Source of the DNA: Gluconobacter morbifer G707
GTDB taxonomy: Bacteria; Pseudomonadota; Alphaproteobacteria; Acetobacterales; Acetobacteraceae
Reading direction: 5' to 3'
Length of the DNA stretch: 64,000 nt
Assembly (NCBI RefSeq): GCF_000234355.1
Contig: NZ_AGQV01000002.1
Location: forward strand, 186,001 to 250,000
The stretch's first letter is position 1. The number at the start of each line of letters is the position of its first letter. Both the position numbers and the translations under genes were made by a program. The notes below the pieces were generated by a model, which ran no database searches, was not told the origin of the DNA, and saw nothing but the letters and a program-made list of their open reading frames with translations. Shown here piece after piece: positions 9,019 through 18,535 of the stretch.

Positions 9019-9030
9019 TTGGGAATATCC

Positions 9031-10887
9031 TCAGCCGCGTGTCTTCACGACGATCTGCGATAGATCCCGAACGGCACCGTTTGCCGCGCTTGTCGTCATG
9101 GCGGCATAGGCCTGAAGAGCGCGGGAAACCGTCCGTTCACGGTTGGGCTTCCAGGCATTGTCACCCTTTTCATGCATCCGTTCCCGACGCGACGCGATAT
9201 CCGCGTCTGAAACGTCGAGATGCAGACTGCGGGCCGGAATGTCGATCACGATACGATCTCCGTCTTCCACCAGGCCAATCAGACCGCCTTCAGCGGCCTC
9301 GGGGGAAATGTGTCCGATGGAAAGACCCGAGCTTCCACCGGAAAAGCGGCCATCCGTGATCAGGGCGCAGACTTCTCCCAGCCCCTTGGATTTCAGATAG
9401 CTGGTCGGGTACAGCATTTCCTGCATGCCAGGACCGCCTTTCGGGCCTTCATAGCGGATGACAACCACGTCTCCGGCCACGATTTTCCCGGCCAAAATGG
9501 CCGTAACAGCATTATCCTGACTTTCGAAGACGCGTGCCGTTCCATTGAATGTCAGGATCTTGTCGGAAACACCTGCTGTTTTGACGATGGCCCCATCTTC
9601 GGCAAGATTTCCGTACAGGACGGCCAGACCACCGTCTTGGGAGAAGGCATGGGCCTTGTCACGCAGGACGCCTGTGCTGCGATCGAGATCAAGGTCATGA
9701 TACCGGCTGGACTGGGAGAAGGCATGGACGGTCCGGACACCGCCCGGCGCCGCGCTGAACAACTGGCGCGCCTCTTTGTCACCATGCACGATGTCCCATT
9801 TTTTCAGGGCGTCCCCGAGGGTCGGGGCATGGACCGTGCCGACAGACGTTTCCACCAGTCCTGCCCGGGCCAGTTCCCCGAGGATGGCGGGAATACCACC
9901 GGCGCGATGTACGTCTTCCATGTGTACGTCAGCCTTCGCAGGGGCCACCTTGCAGAGATTGGGTACCTTGCGCGACAGACGATCGATGTCGGCCATGTGG
10001 AAATCGACTTCGCCTTCGCGGGCAGCTGCGAGAAGATGAAGGACCGTATTGGTTGAGCCACCCATGGCGATGTCGAGCGTCATGGCATTCTCGAACGCCT
10101 GACGGGTCGCGATGCTGCGGGGCAGGGCAGACGCGTCATCCTGTTCATACCAGCGTCGGGCCAGTTCAACGGACAGGCGGCCAGCACGGAGAAACAGATC
10201 CCGACGGTCTGTATGCGTCGCCAGCAGCGATCCATTGCCCGGAAGGGAAAGGCCGAGCGCTTCGGTCAGGCAGTTCATCGAGTTGGCGGTAAACATCCCC
10301 GAGCATGAGCCACAGGTCGGGCAGGCGGAACGTTCAATCTGCTCGGACTCATCATCACTGACCTTCGGGTTGGCGGCAGCGACCATGGAATCCACGAGAT
10401 CCAGTTTCCGCTCGATGCCGGGGCCGTTCAGCTTTCCCGCCTCCATCGGGCCACCGGAAACGAACACTACAGGGATGTTGAGGCGTAGGGACGCCATCAG
10501 CATGCCAGGCGTGATCTTGTCGCAGTTGCTGATGCAGACGATGGCGTCAGCGCAGTGGGCATTCACCATGTATTCGACGGAGTCTGCGATCAGTTCGCGA
10601 GAAGGCAGGGAATACAGCATTCCTCCATGCCCCATGGCGATGCCGTCATCGACTGCGATCGTGTTGAATTCCTTCGCCACGCCACCGGCTTCCTCGACGG
10701 CAGATGCCACCAGCGCACCCATATCCTTCAGATGAACATGACCGGGAACAAACTGCGTGAAGGAATTGGCGATGGCGATGATGGGTTTGCCGAAATCACC
10801 ATCTTTCATCCCGGTTGCCCTCCAGAGGGCACGGGCGCCTGCCATGTTGCGGCCATGAGTGGTGGTACGGGAACGATAGGCAGGCAT
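9031..10887 (-). CDS. ilvD: Dihydroxy-acid dehydratase
   Basis: IlvD dehydrates 2,3-dihydroxy-isovalerate and its methylvalerate homologue, the third step of valine and isoleucine synthesis (its products also feed leucine and pantothenate). The 618-aa length fits. The ATG at 10887 gives the standard N-terminus [20 protein letters not shown]; an upstream in-frame start at 10926 would add 13 atypical residues. Iron-sulfur ligands are visible in [10 protein letters not shown] and in [13 protein letters not shown]. The C-terminus carries the conserved [15 protein letters not shown]. It is monocistronic and diverges from the ester hydrolase gene across 154 bp. No leader-peptide attenuator is apparent. 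Confidence 0.97.
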   Translation of the reverse strand: MPAYRSRTTTHGRNMAGARALWRATGMKDGDFGKPIIAIANSFTQFVPGHVHLKDMGALVASAVEEAGGVAKEFNTIAVDDGIAMGHGGMLYSLPSRELIADSVEYMVNAHCADAIVCISNCDKITPGMLMASLRLNIPVVFVSGGPMEAGKLNGPGIERKLDLVDSMVAAANPKVSDDESEQIERSACPTCGSCSGMFTANSMNCLTEALGLSLPGNGSLLATHTDRRDLFLRAGRLSVELARRWYEQDDASALPRSIATRQAFENAMTLDIAMGGSTNTVLHLLAAAREGEVDFHMADIDRLSRKVPNLCKVAPAKADVHMEDVHRAGGIPAILGELARAGLVETSVGTVHAPTLGDALKKWDIVHGDKEARQLFSAAPGGVRTVHAFSQSSRYHDLDLDRSTGVLRDKAHAFSQDGGLAVLYGNLAEDGAIVKTAGVSDKILTFNGTARVFESQDNAVTAILAGKIVAGDVVVIRYEGPKGGPGMQEMLYPTSYLKSKGLGEVCALITDGRFSGGSSGLSIGHISPEAAEGGLIGLVEDGDRIVIDIPARSLHLDVSDADIASRRERMHEKGDNAWKPNRERTVSRALQAYAAMTTSAANGAVRDLSQIVVKTRG

Positions 10888-11041
10888 GAATTTCGACTTT
10901 CGTAACGGAAGAAGGCCCCGCTCCATAGCGAATCAATCGTCAGGAGGCCAGTGCAGGAAATATGTGCAAACCATATCTGGTACCTCTTGTCGGAATAACA
11001 ACGAAAAGGCCAAACTTCCCGCCAGATATCAGGAGCTTTTC

Positions 11042-12979
11042 GTGACTCGCATTTTTCTCAGCCTCGGTACGACCCTTGCCCTGACCTGCCTGTCCGCAGC
11101 ACAGGCCGCCGATCCCGGTTCCGTCGCACAGACGGTCACCCCGGACATGATCCAGAACGGCAGCGACATTCCTTCTCATGTGGTCATGCCGACAGACCAG
11201 CGGGACTACATCAAGAAAGACGTCATGATCCCCATGCGGGATGGCGTGAAGCTTCATACTGTCATCGTCATTCCCAAAGGCGCGAAAAACGCTCCTATTC
11301 TCCTGACACGCACACCCTATCATGCCAGTGAGCGGCTGAACCGCATTCCGAATGCCCCCACCATGCGTGCCATCTCTCCGCAGGGAGACGGTGTCTTCAT
11401 CGATGAAGGCTATATCCGCGTCTTTCAGGACATCCGGGGCAAGTATGGCTCCGAAGGCCATTACGTCATGACACGGCCACCCATCGGTCCGCTCAATTCC
11501 AGCAAGACCGACGACACTACCGATGCGTGGGACACGATTGACTGGCTGGTGAAAAATACTCCGGAAAGCAATGGACGGGTGGGGATGACGGGGTCATCCT
11601 ATGAAGGGTGGACCGTTGTGATGGCGCTTCTAGACCCACATCCCGCCCTGAAGGTTGCCGCCCCGGAAAGCCCGATGGTGGATGGCTGGATGGGCGATGA
11701 CTGGTTCCATTACGGTGCCTTCCGTCAGGCCGGTTTCGACTACTTCACGGCACAGATGAGCGAAGCCGGCTCAGGTCCGGGCATTCCGCGTCCTGATGCG
11801 GATGATTACACGACGTTCCTTGCGGATGTTTCTGCTGGCGGCTTCGCAACAAAAGCCGGGCTTGACCAGTTCCCATGGTGGCGGCGCATGAAGGCGCATC
11901 CGGATTATGACGCATTCTGGCAGGAACAGGCGCTGGATCAGTTGATCGTCCGTCATCCCCTCAAGGTCCCCACCATCTGGGAACAGGGGCTCTGGGACCA
12001 GGAAGACATGTGGGGCGCCATCCATTCATGGATGAATCTCAAGGCCCACCACACACAGGTTCCCAACATCCTTGTCATGGGGCCTTGGCGGCATAGCGGC
12101 GTGAACTATGACGGTTCCACTCTGGGGCCGCTGCATTTCAATGGTGATACCGCCTTATGGTATCGCACCAATGTCATGCGGCCCTTCTTCGATCACTACC
12201 TCCGGAATGCTCCCGATCCGCATCTGGACGAAGCCATCATCTACAATACTGGCGAAGACCACTGGGATCATTTCCGCAACTGGCTGTCAGACTGTGGTGA
12301 GACCTGCATGCAGAAGGGGGAAAGACTTTATCTTCAGCCGGACCATGGCCTTGCCTTCGGCCGGACTCTGCCCGGATCGGACAGCTATGTTTCCGATCCC
12401 GCCCATCCTGTTCCCTTCATGACGCGCCCCTATCAGATGAACGCCGATCCACGCTGGAAGCCCTGGCTTGTCAGTGACCAGCGTTTTGCGGAGAGCCGGC
12501 CGGATGTCCTGACCTATGAAACGCCGGTGCTTGATCAGCCCGTTCGGGTTTCCGGTGTCCCCACGGCGGATCTTTTCGCCTCCACAACCGGGACGGATGC
12601 GGACTGGGTGGTCAAGATCATTGACGTACAACCTGGCGTAACGCCGGACCGTCCGGAAATGGGCGGTTATGAGCTTCCCATGTCGATGGATATCTTCCGG
12701 GGACGTTACCGTCAGAGTTTCAGTCATCCTACGGCTATCCCGGCAGGACAGGTGCAGGAATACCGCTTCACATTGCCGGCGGTGAACCATGTCTTCCAGA
12801 AAGGGCACCGGATCATGGTGCAGATCCAGTCAAGCTGGTTCCCGCTCTATGACCGCAACCCGCAGACGTTCTTGCCGAACATCTTCAATGCGAAAGCCGG
12901 TGACTACCATCCGGCAACCCAGACCATCCACCGTGGTGGCGACCATGCCAGTGCAATCTGGCTTCCGGTCGTGAAATAG
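11042..12979 (+). CDS. Secreted alpha-amino acid ester hydrolase (CocE/NonD, S15-like)
   Basis: This serine hydrolase of 645 aa cleaves alpha-amino acid esters and transfers the acyl group to beta-lactam nuclei; the Acetobacter turbidans and Xanthomonas enzymes are the known examples. The nucleophile is Ser186 in GSSYEG. By alignment from memory, the acid is the Asp of LWDQED and the base is the His of GPWRHS, 32 residues apart as in the turbidans enzyme. Long stretches such as HPALKVAAPESPMVDGWMGD are near-identical to that family. The GTG at 11042 is the best start: AGGAG lies six bases upstream and a clear Sec signal peptide ending in AQA follows at once. Upstream in-frame codons to 10886 look non-coding. 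A terminator follows at 12987. The natural role is unknown. Confidence 0.92.
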   Translation: MTRIFLSLGTTLALTCLSAAQAADPGSVAQTVTPDMIQNGSDIPSHVVMPTDQRDYIKKDVMIPMRDGVKLHTVIVIPKGAKNAPILLTRTPYHASERLNRIPNAPTMRAISPQGDGVFIDEGYIRVFQDIRGKYGSEGHYVMTRPPIGPLNSSKTDDTTDAWDTIDWLVKNTPESNGRVGMTGSSYEGWTVVMALLDPHPALKVAAPESPMVDGWMGDDWFHYGAFRQAGFDYFTAQMSEAGSGPGIPRPDADDYTTFLADVSAGGFATKAGLDQFPWWRRMKAHPDYDAFWQEQALDQLIVRHPLKVPTIWEQGLWDQEDMWGAIHSWMNLKAHHTQVPNILVMGPWRHSGVNYDGSTLGPLHFNGDTALWYRTNVMRPFFDHYLRNAPDPHLDEAIIYNTGEDHWDHFRNWLSDCGETCMQKGERLYLQPDHGLAFGRTLPGSDSYVSDPAHPVPFMTRPYQMNADPRWKPWLVSDQRFAESRPDVLTYETPVLDQPVRVSGVPTADLFASTTGTDADWVVKIIDVQPGVTPDRPEMGGYELPMSMDIFRGRYRQSFSHPTAIPAGQVQEYRFTLPAVNHVFQKGHRIMVQIQSSWFPLYDRNPQTFLPNIFNAKAGDYHPATQTIHRGGDHASAIWLPVVK

Positions 12980-12986
12980 GAGAGGC

Positions 12987-13016
12987 GTCTCCCCATATGG
13001 GGAGACAACCTTTTTC
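12987..13016 (+). terminator. Rho-independent terminator after the ester hydrolase
   Basis: GTCTCCCC (12987-12994) pairs perfectly with GGGGAGAC (12999-13006) around the loop ATAT. Five T follow at 13011-13015. It lies seven bases after the stop codon and just before the msrA ribosome-binding site. Confidence 0.85.
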
Positions 13017-13029
13017 AGGAGATCCGGAT

Positions 13030-13587
13030 ATGAACACACAGTCTTCAGGGCCTCTGGCTTCAATCCTGCTAGGCGGCGGATGTTTCTGGTGTGTGGAAGC
13101 TGTCTTTACCGGGCTGCGCGGCATTGTCTCCGCCGATCCGGGCTATGCTGGCGGTCATGTTGCGAACCCGAGCTATGAGCAGGTTTGCACGGGACAGACG
13201 GGCCATGCCGAAGTCGTGAACGTCGTTTTCGATCCGCAGGAGATTTCCCTGGAGGATGTTCTGCGCGTCTTTTTCACGACCCATGATCCTACCCAGCGAA
13301 ACCGGCAGGGCAATGATGTCGGGACACAATATCGTTCCGTTATCTTCGGGACGCCGGAGCAGCAGGAAACCGCCCGCAAGATCCGCGACGAGATCGCAGC
13401 GGAAAAGATCTGGCCCGACCCGATCGTCACCGCCATCAGAGGACCGGCACATTTCTGGCCGGCTGAAGAGAAACACCGCGATTATTTCACCCGTAATCCC
13501 GAGACCGCTTACTGTGCGGCTGTGGTTGCGCCGAAAGTCGCGAAAGCACGGAAACTGTATCGGGACCGTCTGAAACATCCGGCGTGA
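13030..13587 (+). CDS. msrA: Peptide methionine sulfoxide reductase MsrA
   Basis: MsrA reduces methionine-S-sulfoxide in proteins and repairs oxidative damage. The 185-aa protein carries the active-site GCFWC at residues 17-21 with Cys18 as nucleophile, the conserved YAGG, the substrate-binding region FFTTHDPTQRNRQGNDVGTQYRS (key HDPT, RQGND, QYRS), and a likely recycling Cys in NPETAYC near the C-terminus. The ATG at 13030 has CAGGAGA nine bases upstream; an in-frame ATG at 12997 lies inside the preceding terminator and is unlikely. No signal peptide is present, so it is cytoplasmic. It is separated from the ester hydrolase by an intrinsic terminator and so probably has its own promoter. Confidence 0.95.
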   Translation: MNTQSSGPLASILLGGGCFWCVEAVFTGLRGIVSADPGYAGGHVANPSYEQVCTGQTGHAEVVNVVFDPQEISLEDVLRVFFTTHDPTQRNRQGNDVGTQYRSVIFGTPEQQETARKIRDEIAAEKIWPDPIVTAIRGPAHFWPAEEKHRDYFTRNPETAYCAAVVAPKVAKARKLYRDRLKHPA

Positions 13588-13630
13588 TTTCGGTTGGTCA
13601 GGCAGACATTGCCCGTTATCCTGATTCATT

Positions 13631-15013
13631 ATGGCATCTCTCACACCGTCAGTTCCGGTCCGTTCCCGCCAGACCCGCTATGCAGCGGGAATGGCGCTCC
13701 GCAAGACGGTGCCCCGCAGCAGCCATGCTCCCTGGACGCCTACAGCGAAGCGCGCGGACCCGGTCAGCATCCTGTTGAAACAGGGCACGACGCGGATCTC
13801 TACCCTGCTGCCTATCCGGCATCAGCGCATGAAGGCTTCTCCACTGGCGTTCCTGCGCGGTGCTGCAGCCGTCATGGCGGCTGATCTGGCCACGACCCCG
13901 ACCACGGGCCTGCGGGTTCAGGCCTGCGGGGATTGCCATCTAAACAATTTCGGCTGTTACCCTTCGCCGGAAGGCATTCCGGTTTTTGACATCAACGATT
14001 TCGATGAGACGGCACCCGCGCCTTTCGAGTGGGATCTCAAACGTCTTGTCACGAGCCTTGTCCTGGCGGGGCGGGAGGCTTCCCTGCCCGAAAAGGCATG
14101 TCAACAGCTGGCGGTTTCCGCGTCTGAGCAGTATGTAGCGGAAATTCACCGCCTCGCGACGATGCCGCCTCTGCAGGCCTGGAACGAGCGGATTGACGTG
14201 CGCGCTATCATTTCCGGTATCGGCGGTCACAAGACGCGCGACCGGATGCGCCGCCAGCTGGACAGGCAGCTTGGAGCGATTTCCAATCAGTTCGGCATGA
14301 TCGATCCGTCTTCCGCCCGTCAGCTGAAGGAAAAGCCGCCTTTCGTGCGCCGTCTGCCAGAGAATAACGATATCGTCCGGGATGCGTTTGGCCTCTATGT
14401 CGCCCAGCTGCCGCCCGAACGGCGGATCGTGCTGGAACGCTATGCTCTTCAGGATGTCATTTTCAAGGTTGTGGGCGTTGGCAGCGTCGGAACGTTCTGT
14501 GCGCTCGGTCTTTTCACGACCGGTGACAACGATCCGCTGATCCTTCAGATCAAGGAGGCACAGACCTCGGTTCTGGAGCCTTATGCCGGAGTAGTCCCCT
14601 TCGCCAATCATGGACAGCGTGTCGTCGTCGGTCAGCGCATCATGCAGGCGACATCCGACGCTTTCCTAGGATGGACACACACGGACGGCAAACGGACTAC
14701 CAAGCAGGTTGGCAAGACGGCCGGGGGCGGACGGGATTTCTATGTCCGTCAGACCAAGGACAGTCGCCTTGCCCTGATCGGTGAAAAAATCGAGGATGAT
14801 CTCCTGCCGGAATATGCCGAACTCTGTGGCAGGACGCTTGGCAGGGCGCATGGCCGCTCGGCAGATCTGGCCGTTCTGAGCGGTTATCTGGGGCGGGGAC
14901 GGTCCTTTTCCGCGGCGATAGCGGAATTTGCCACTCATTATGCCGATCAGAGCGAACAGGACTGGCGGGCCTTCGTGCAGGCCATTGCGGAAAAGCGGGT
15001 TTCCTGCGCCTGA
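13631..15013 (+). CDS. DUF2252 family protein, kinase-like fold
   Basis: The 460-aa protein matches DUF2252. Landmarks are the CGDCHLNNFG motif, VFDINDFDETAPAPFEWDLKRL, and later VGVGSVGTFC and LGRAHGRSADLA. The HxxN and NDFD elements resemble the catalytic loop (HxDxxxxN) and the metal-binding DFD of aminoglycoside-phosphotransferase-like kinases, so a small-molecule kinase is possible, but no activity is established for the family. It starts 44 bp after msrA with no clear ribosome-binding site and ends 3 bp from the convergent ABC gene. There is no signal peptide. The family call is good; the function is unknown. Confidence 0.85.
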   Translation: MASLTPSVPVRSRQTRYAAGMALRKTVPRSSHAPWTPTAKRADPVSILLKQGTTRISTLLPIRHQRMKASPLAFLRGAAAVMAADLATTPTTGLRVQACGDCHLNNFGCYPSPEGIPVFDINDFDETAPAPFEWDLKRLVTSLVLAGREASLPEKACQQLAVSASEQYVAEIHRLATMPPLQAWNERIDVRAIISGIGGHKTRDRMRRQLDRQLGAISNQFGMIDPSSARQLKEKPPFVRRLPENNDIVRDAFGLYVAQLPPERRIVLERYALQDVIFKVVGVGSVGTFCALGLFTTGDNDPLILQIKEAQTSVLEPYAGVVPFANHGQRVVVGQRIMQATSDAFLGWTHTDGKRTTKQVGKTAGGGRDFYVRQTKDSRLALIGEKIEDDLLPEYAELCGRTLGRAHGRSADLAVLSGYLGRGRSFSAAIAEFATHYADQSEQDWRAFVQAIAEKRVSCA

Positions 15014-15016
15014 ACG

Positions 15017-16330
15017 CTATTCCTCGTTTTCGAGGTGAAAACGGTCGGATTCCTCGTCGTAATCGAAGAGTTCCACATAGCGCGCCCAGCCAATGACCGT
15101 AGTCAGGGTCTGGCGGGCGTAATCGGGAGACATGTTCTCCTCCATTGCCTTGCGGAACCGGGCGGCATCGACCGTGTGATTTGGTCGTTCATCCAGCGTA
15201 CTGCGGATCGACTTCAGAAGGGGGATATGATGAAGCAGGGCCGTCCGCATGATGTCGCGGCGCGTATCACTGTCCCCTTCGACGAACGCCCGCCCGTCCA
15301 TCGTGAGGAGGATGTCGCCGTCTTCGAGTTCGGCCAGATCCAGAAGCTGAAGCGATTCTCCGAGAGGGAGAAGATCATCGAGCGTCATCTGGAGGCGCTG
15401 TGCCAGTTCCGGCAGGTCGGCCCGGCCGGCAAGGGGATCAGACCCCAGTACTTCCAGCAGGCCAACCAGAACCTCGATCGGGAGGTCAGGCAGAACGATC
15501 GAGAAAGGTGGCAGGGTGGATGATCCCGCAGACAGGGATGCTGTCGGGTCTACCTCCGAGACGACCGGCGCGCGGCGGGTCATGAGCATGTAGATCTGAT
15601 CCACGAAGCGGCGGAAATTTTCATCCTCGCGGTTTCGGGGATGCGGAAAGGGCACATGGATTTCGTGTGTCACCCGCCCGGGACTTGAGGAGACGAGAAG
15701 AATGCGGTCACACATCAGCACGGCCTCCTCGATCCCGTGGGTGGCCAGCAGCATGGCCTTCAGGGGCAGGCGCTTCTCATCCCACAGTTCGATCAGATCC
15801 GTCCGCAGGTTCTCCGCGCTCAGGACATCCAGCGCGGAAAAGGGCTCGTCCAGAAGAAGCAGTTCCGGCTGAAGGGCCAGCGCACGGGCAAAGGAGACAC
15901 GCTGGCTCAGGGCGTCGGACAGTTCCTTGGGATACGCATTCTCGTAGCCTTCAAGGCCCATGACCTGTGTTGCGGCATCCGTCATCTTTTCCCGTTGCGC
16001 ACGGGGCAGACGTCGCATTTCCAGTCCCAGTGCCACATTCTGACGCAGCGTCAGCCAGGGAAAAAGGGCACCGGACTGAAAAACCGTCGCTACACCGTCC
16101 AGCGGTCCCTTTACGGGCAGTCCTTTCCAGAAGATCTGCCCGGATGTGGGCTGTGTCAGACCTGCCATGATCCGCAGAAGGGAGGACTTGCCCGAACCGG
16201 AACGCCCCAGCAGGCCCAGGATTTCACCGGACCGGACATCCAGGCTGACCTGATCCAGAACGACGAGATCGGTGCTGCTTTCCTTGAGATAGGTCTGTCG
16301 GCAGTCACGCAGGGAGAGGAGCGGTTTCAT
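15017..16330 (-). CDS. ABC transporter ATPase with C-terminal AAA-associated domain (nitrate/sulfonate type)
   Basis: This 437-aa protein has an ABC ATPase domain (residues 1-245) of the NitT/TauT type: Walker A GRSGSGKSS at 42-50, Walker B LLLLDEP at 157-163, and a switch His at 188. The signature motif, normally LSGGMRQRV, reads LSDALSQRV (137-145), so both conserved glycines are lost; the Arg and the following FARAL are kept. The C-terminal 130 residues (about 300-435) match the AAA-associated domain found on some nitrate and sulfonate ATPases. Its start overlaps the permease stop by four bases, so the pair is translated together. The substrate is unknown and no binding protein is encoded nearby. 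Confidence 0.88.
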   Translation of the reverse strand: MKPLLSLRDCRQTYLKESSTDLVVLDQVSLDVRSGEILGLLGRSGSGKSSLLRIMAGLTQPTSGQIFWKGLPVKGPLDGVATVFQSGALFPWLTLRQNVALGLEMRRLPRAQREKMTDAATQVMGLEGYENAYPKELSDALSQRVSFARALALQPELLLLDEPFSALDVLSAENLRTDLIELWDEKRLPLKAMLLATHGIEEAVLMCDRILLVSSSPGRVTHEIHVPFPHPRNREDENFRRFVDQIYMLMTRRAPVVSEVDPTASLSAGSSTLPPFSIVLPDLPIEVLVGLLEVLGSDPLAGRADLPELAQRLQMTLDDLLPLGESLQLLDLAELEDGDILLTMDGRAFVEGDSDTRRDIMRTALLHHIPLLKSIRSTLDERPNHTVDAARFRKAMEENMSPDYARQTLTTVIGWARYVELFDYDEESDRFHLENEE

Positions 16331-17970
16331 GGGATCGCATATTTCTGGGCGGCATGGACCGCGAGGGGTTGCAGAACGAGGCGGTCCAACAACATGGAAA
16401 GCAGGGTCAGAAGCATCAGGGCCACGATCTGTGCATGGACCTGGCCGAGCATGGCTTCGGACAGGAGGGTCGCGCCCAGTCCGCTGTCAGACGGAACGAA
16501 GGCTTCGGCCACCATGACCGCATTCCAGACCGGGACGGCCGCCATCAGCAGGCCGCCGCATAGATCCGGCGCAATCGCGGGGAGAAGCAGCCGGCGCCAT
16601 AGCAGGGAGCCCCGCAGACGAAGACCACGTGCCACCTGTCTCAGGCCAGAGGGAATGCCCTCTACTCCGTCCAGAACGGCAAGACCAACCAGCCAGTGCG
16701 CCCCGAGGAAAAGCAGAACCGCGGCGGCATCGAGATGAAGTAGACGGCAAACAGGATAGAGCAGAACCGCCGGGAAGACCGAACAGGGCATGATAGCCGT
16801 GCGGACATGATGCCGTTCCTGCGGAGAAAGCTCTCCGAGGGCAACGCCGAGCGGAACCCAGAGCAAGATACTGATCAACAGCGCGCCACAGACATGCGAG
16901 AGGGTCAGGACGCTCTCCAGCAGGTCGAAAGGAAGCGTCGGCAGAGCATGACGGAAAAACAGGACCACGACCAGCAAGGCCGCCGAGAACCATGGAAGAA
17001 TAGGCCATTGTACGGGTTCGACCGTCATCACGGGCCGGAATCGCCGCGCCCGGCCAATACGGCAGTTCCCAACCGCGGAAACAAGGTGCCGCAGGAAAAC
17101 GCTCAGGCGACTGAGCAGCCGGCTGTTGCGCCAGAGCTTCAGAACCCAGGAATAGGTCCGTCTGCCACTTTCAGCCGGCCCCTCCAGGCGATAGCGCTGT
17201 GCCCAGCCGAGCATGGGACTGGTCAGCCCCTGGTCCACGGCGAATACCAGCAGAAGAATAACCGCCGCAGCCTCGAACACCCAGGTCGGGCGGTCCTGCA
17301 TCATGCCGGTCAGGGCCAGTGTTCCGCATCCGCCCACGTCATGATGGGTCAGGAGCATCAGGAGACCTTCCGCCGACAGGATCCGGACCCATAGCCCCGG
17401 AATGGCCTGAGCCGCCCGATAGGCCGACATCGGGACGGCCAGTGGCATCAGAAGGCGCCAGAAGCGCTGCCATCCCGTCATGCGCAGACTGAGGGAGACG
17501 GCTTCAAGTTCTGCCGGAAGGCTGTCTTCGGCATCCAGAATGGCTGTCGTCACGCGCCAGATCATGCTGGACGCTCCAACAAGCATGATGGTGACAACGG
17601 GCGAGCAGAACGGTGCAAGCAGACCGATCAGCCCCAGTCCCGGAATGGCGCGGCCAACGGAAAGGCCCGGCACCAGGATCTGCCGGAAACGGGGCCACTG
17701 GCTGGCTGCTCCGGCGAGCATCATGGAGGCCGTCACCACAACGCCGATAGACAGAAAAAAATGTACGAAGGTCAGCCCAAAATCTTTCCAGAGAGGAAAG
17801 ACCGGGTGGGACGGCAGGACGGGGACGAGCGTGGTGACGGCGGACCGGTCCGGCAACATCCCGAGCGCAATGGCCGTCAGGACGAACAGAATGGACAGCT
17901 CAACACCGCTCATACGCTGTTTCCAGCGCTGCATGACACGGATGGGCATGGCCAGTGGGCTGCCCGTCAT
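16327..17970 (-). CDS. ABC transporter permease with two fused permease domains
   Basis: This 547-aa membrane protein has about twelve hydrophobic segments in two halves. Each half carries an EAA-type coupling loop where the ATPase docks (ELEAVSLSLRMTGWQRFWRLL near residue 170 and QVARGLRLRGSLLWRRLLLP near residue 450; more than one Gly in each is kept). The two halves are usually separate subunits of a NitT/TauT importer; here one chain supplies both. The partner ATPase overlaps by four bases downstream. No periplasmic binding protein is encoded beside it, so the binding protein is elsewhere, or the system does not work as a standard importer. Upstream is dut, 90 bp away. Confidence 0.85.
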   Translation of the reverse strand: MTGSPLAMPIRVMQRWKQRMSGVELSILFVLTAIALGMLPDRSAVTTLVPVLPSHPVFPLWKDFGLTFVHFFLSIGVVVTASMMLAGAASQWPRFRQILVPGLSVGRAIPGLGLIGLLAPFCSPVVTIMLVGASSMIWRVTTAILDAEDSLPAELEAVSLSLRMTGWQRFWRLLMPLAVPMSAYRAAQAIPGLWVRILSAEGLLMLLTHHDVGGCGTLALTGMMQDRPTWVFEAAAVILLLVFAVDQGLTSPMLGWAQRYRLEGPAESGRRTYSWVLKLWRNSRLLSRLSVFLRHLVSAVGNCRIGRARRFRPVMTVEPVQWPILPWFSAALLVVVLFFRHALPTLPFDLLESVLTLSHVCGALLISILLWVPLGVALGELSPQERHHVRTAIMPCSVFPAVLLYPVCRLLHLDAAAVLLFLGAHWLVGLAVLDGVEGIPSGLRQVARGLRLRGSLLWRRLLLPAIAPDLCGGLLMAAVPVWNAVMVAEAFVPSDSGLGATLLSEAMLGQVHAQIVALMLLTLLSMLLDRLVLQPLAVHAAQKYAIP

Positions 17971-18060
17971 GGCGTCCTGTATCCTCCGTGAACGTTACGC
18001 TCCGAGACTAGGGACGGTTCTCCCGGAGGCTCAAGCCTTTTCTGCATCGTTCGGATGGTT

Positions 18061-18516
18061 TCAGCGTCCCGTACTTCCGAAACCGCCCGTTCCACGCACC
18101 GTCTCGTCGAGAGAGGAGACCTCCTGCCACCGCAGGCGGGACACTGGGGCAAAGACGCCCTGGGCAATGCGTGTTCCCCGTTCGACCATAAATGCGTCCT
18201 GCCCGGCATTCATGACAATGATCCGGATTTCACCCCGGTAGTCCTCGTCGATCGTGCCGGGCGTGTTGGGGAGCGTGATGCCGTGTTTGAGCGCCAACCC
18301 GGAACGGGGGCGGACCTGGAGCTCGTAGTCTGCGGGAAGAGCGACGCACAGCCCGGTCGGGATCAGGGCCCTTTCTCCCGGCGCGATCGCAACCGGTGCA
18401 TCGACGGCCGCAAGAAAATCGAATCCGGCCGCCCCGGCAGTGGCGTAGGCTGGTAGCGGAAGTCCTTCAGCGTGAGGAAGGCGCATGATTCGGACGTCGA
18501 TCAGATTGGTGTTCAT
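18061..18516 (-). CDS. dut: dUTP diphosphatase
   Basis: Dut hydrolyses dUTP to dUMP, keeping uracil out of DNA and feeding thymidylate synthesis. At 151 aa it is a typical trimeric enzyme. The family motifs appear in order: [36 protein letters not shown] (the catalytic Asp is in this stretch), [10 protein letters not shown] and the C-terminal [10 protein letters not shown] loop that closes over the nucleotide. It starts 19 bp after the coaBC stop in the same direction; coaBC-dut neighbours are common in bacteria. Confidence 0.97.
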   Translation of the reverse strand: MNTNLIDVRIMRLPHAEGLPLPAYATAGAAGFDFLAAVDAPVAIAPGERALIPTGLCVALPADYELQVRPRSGLALKHGITLPNTPGTIDEDYRGEIRIIVMNAGQDAFMVERGTRIAQGVFAPVSRLRWQEVSSLDETVRGTGGFGSTGR

Positions 18517-18535
18517 GACGTCGTCTTATCGTGGA

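Larger units (their letters stand above)
8253..9030. other. Gene-free gap between valS and ilvD
   Basis: This stretch of 778 bp lies between convergent valS and ilvD. I see no convincing gene: the open frames (for example 8780-9010) show no recognisable domain and no ribosome-binding site. It holds two hairpins, at 8291-8318 near valS and at 8994-9018 near ilvD. The remainder has no clear tRNA, repeat or mobile-element sign. It may be decayed coding sequence or carry an unrecognised small RNA. Confidence 0.6.
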
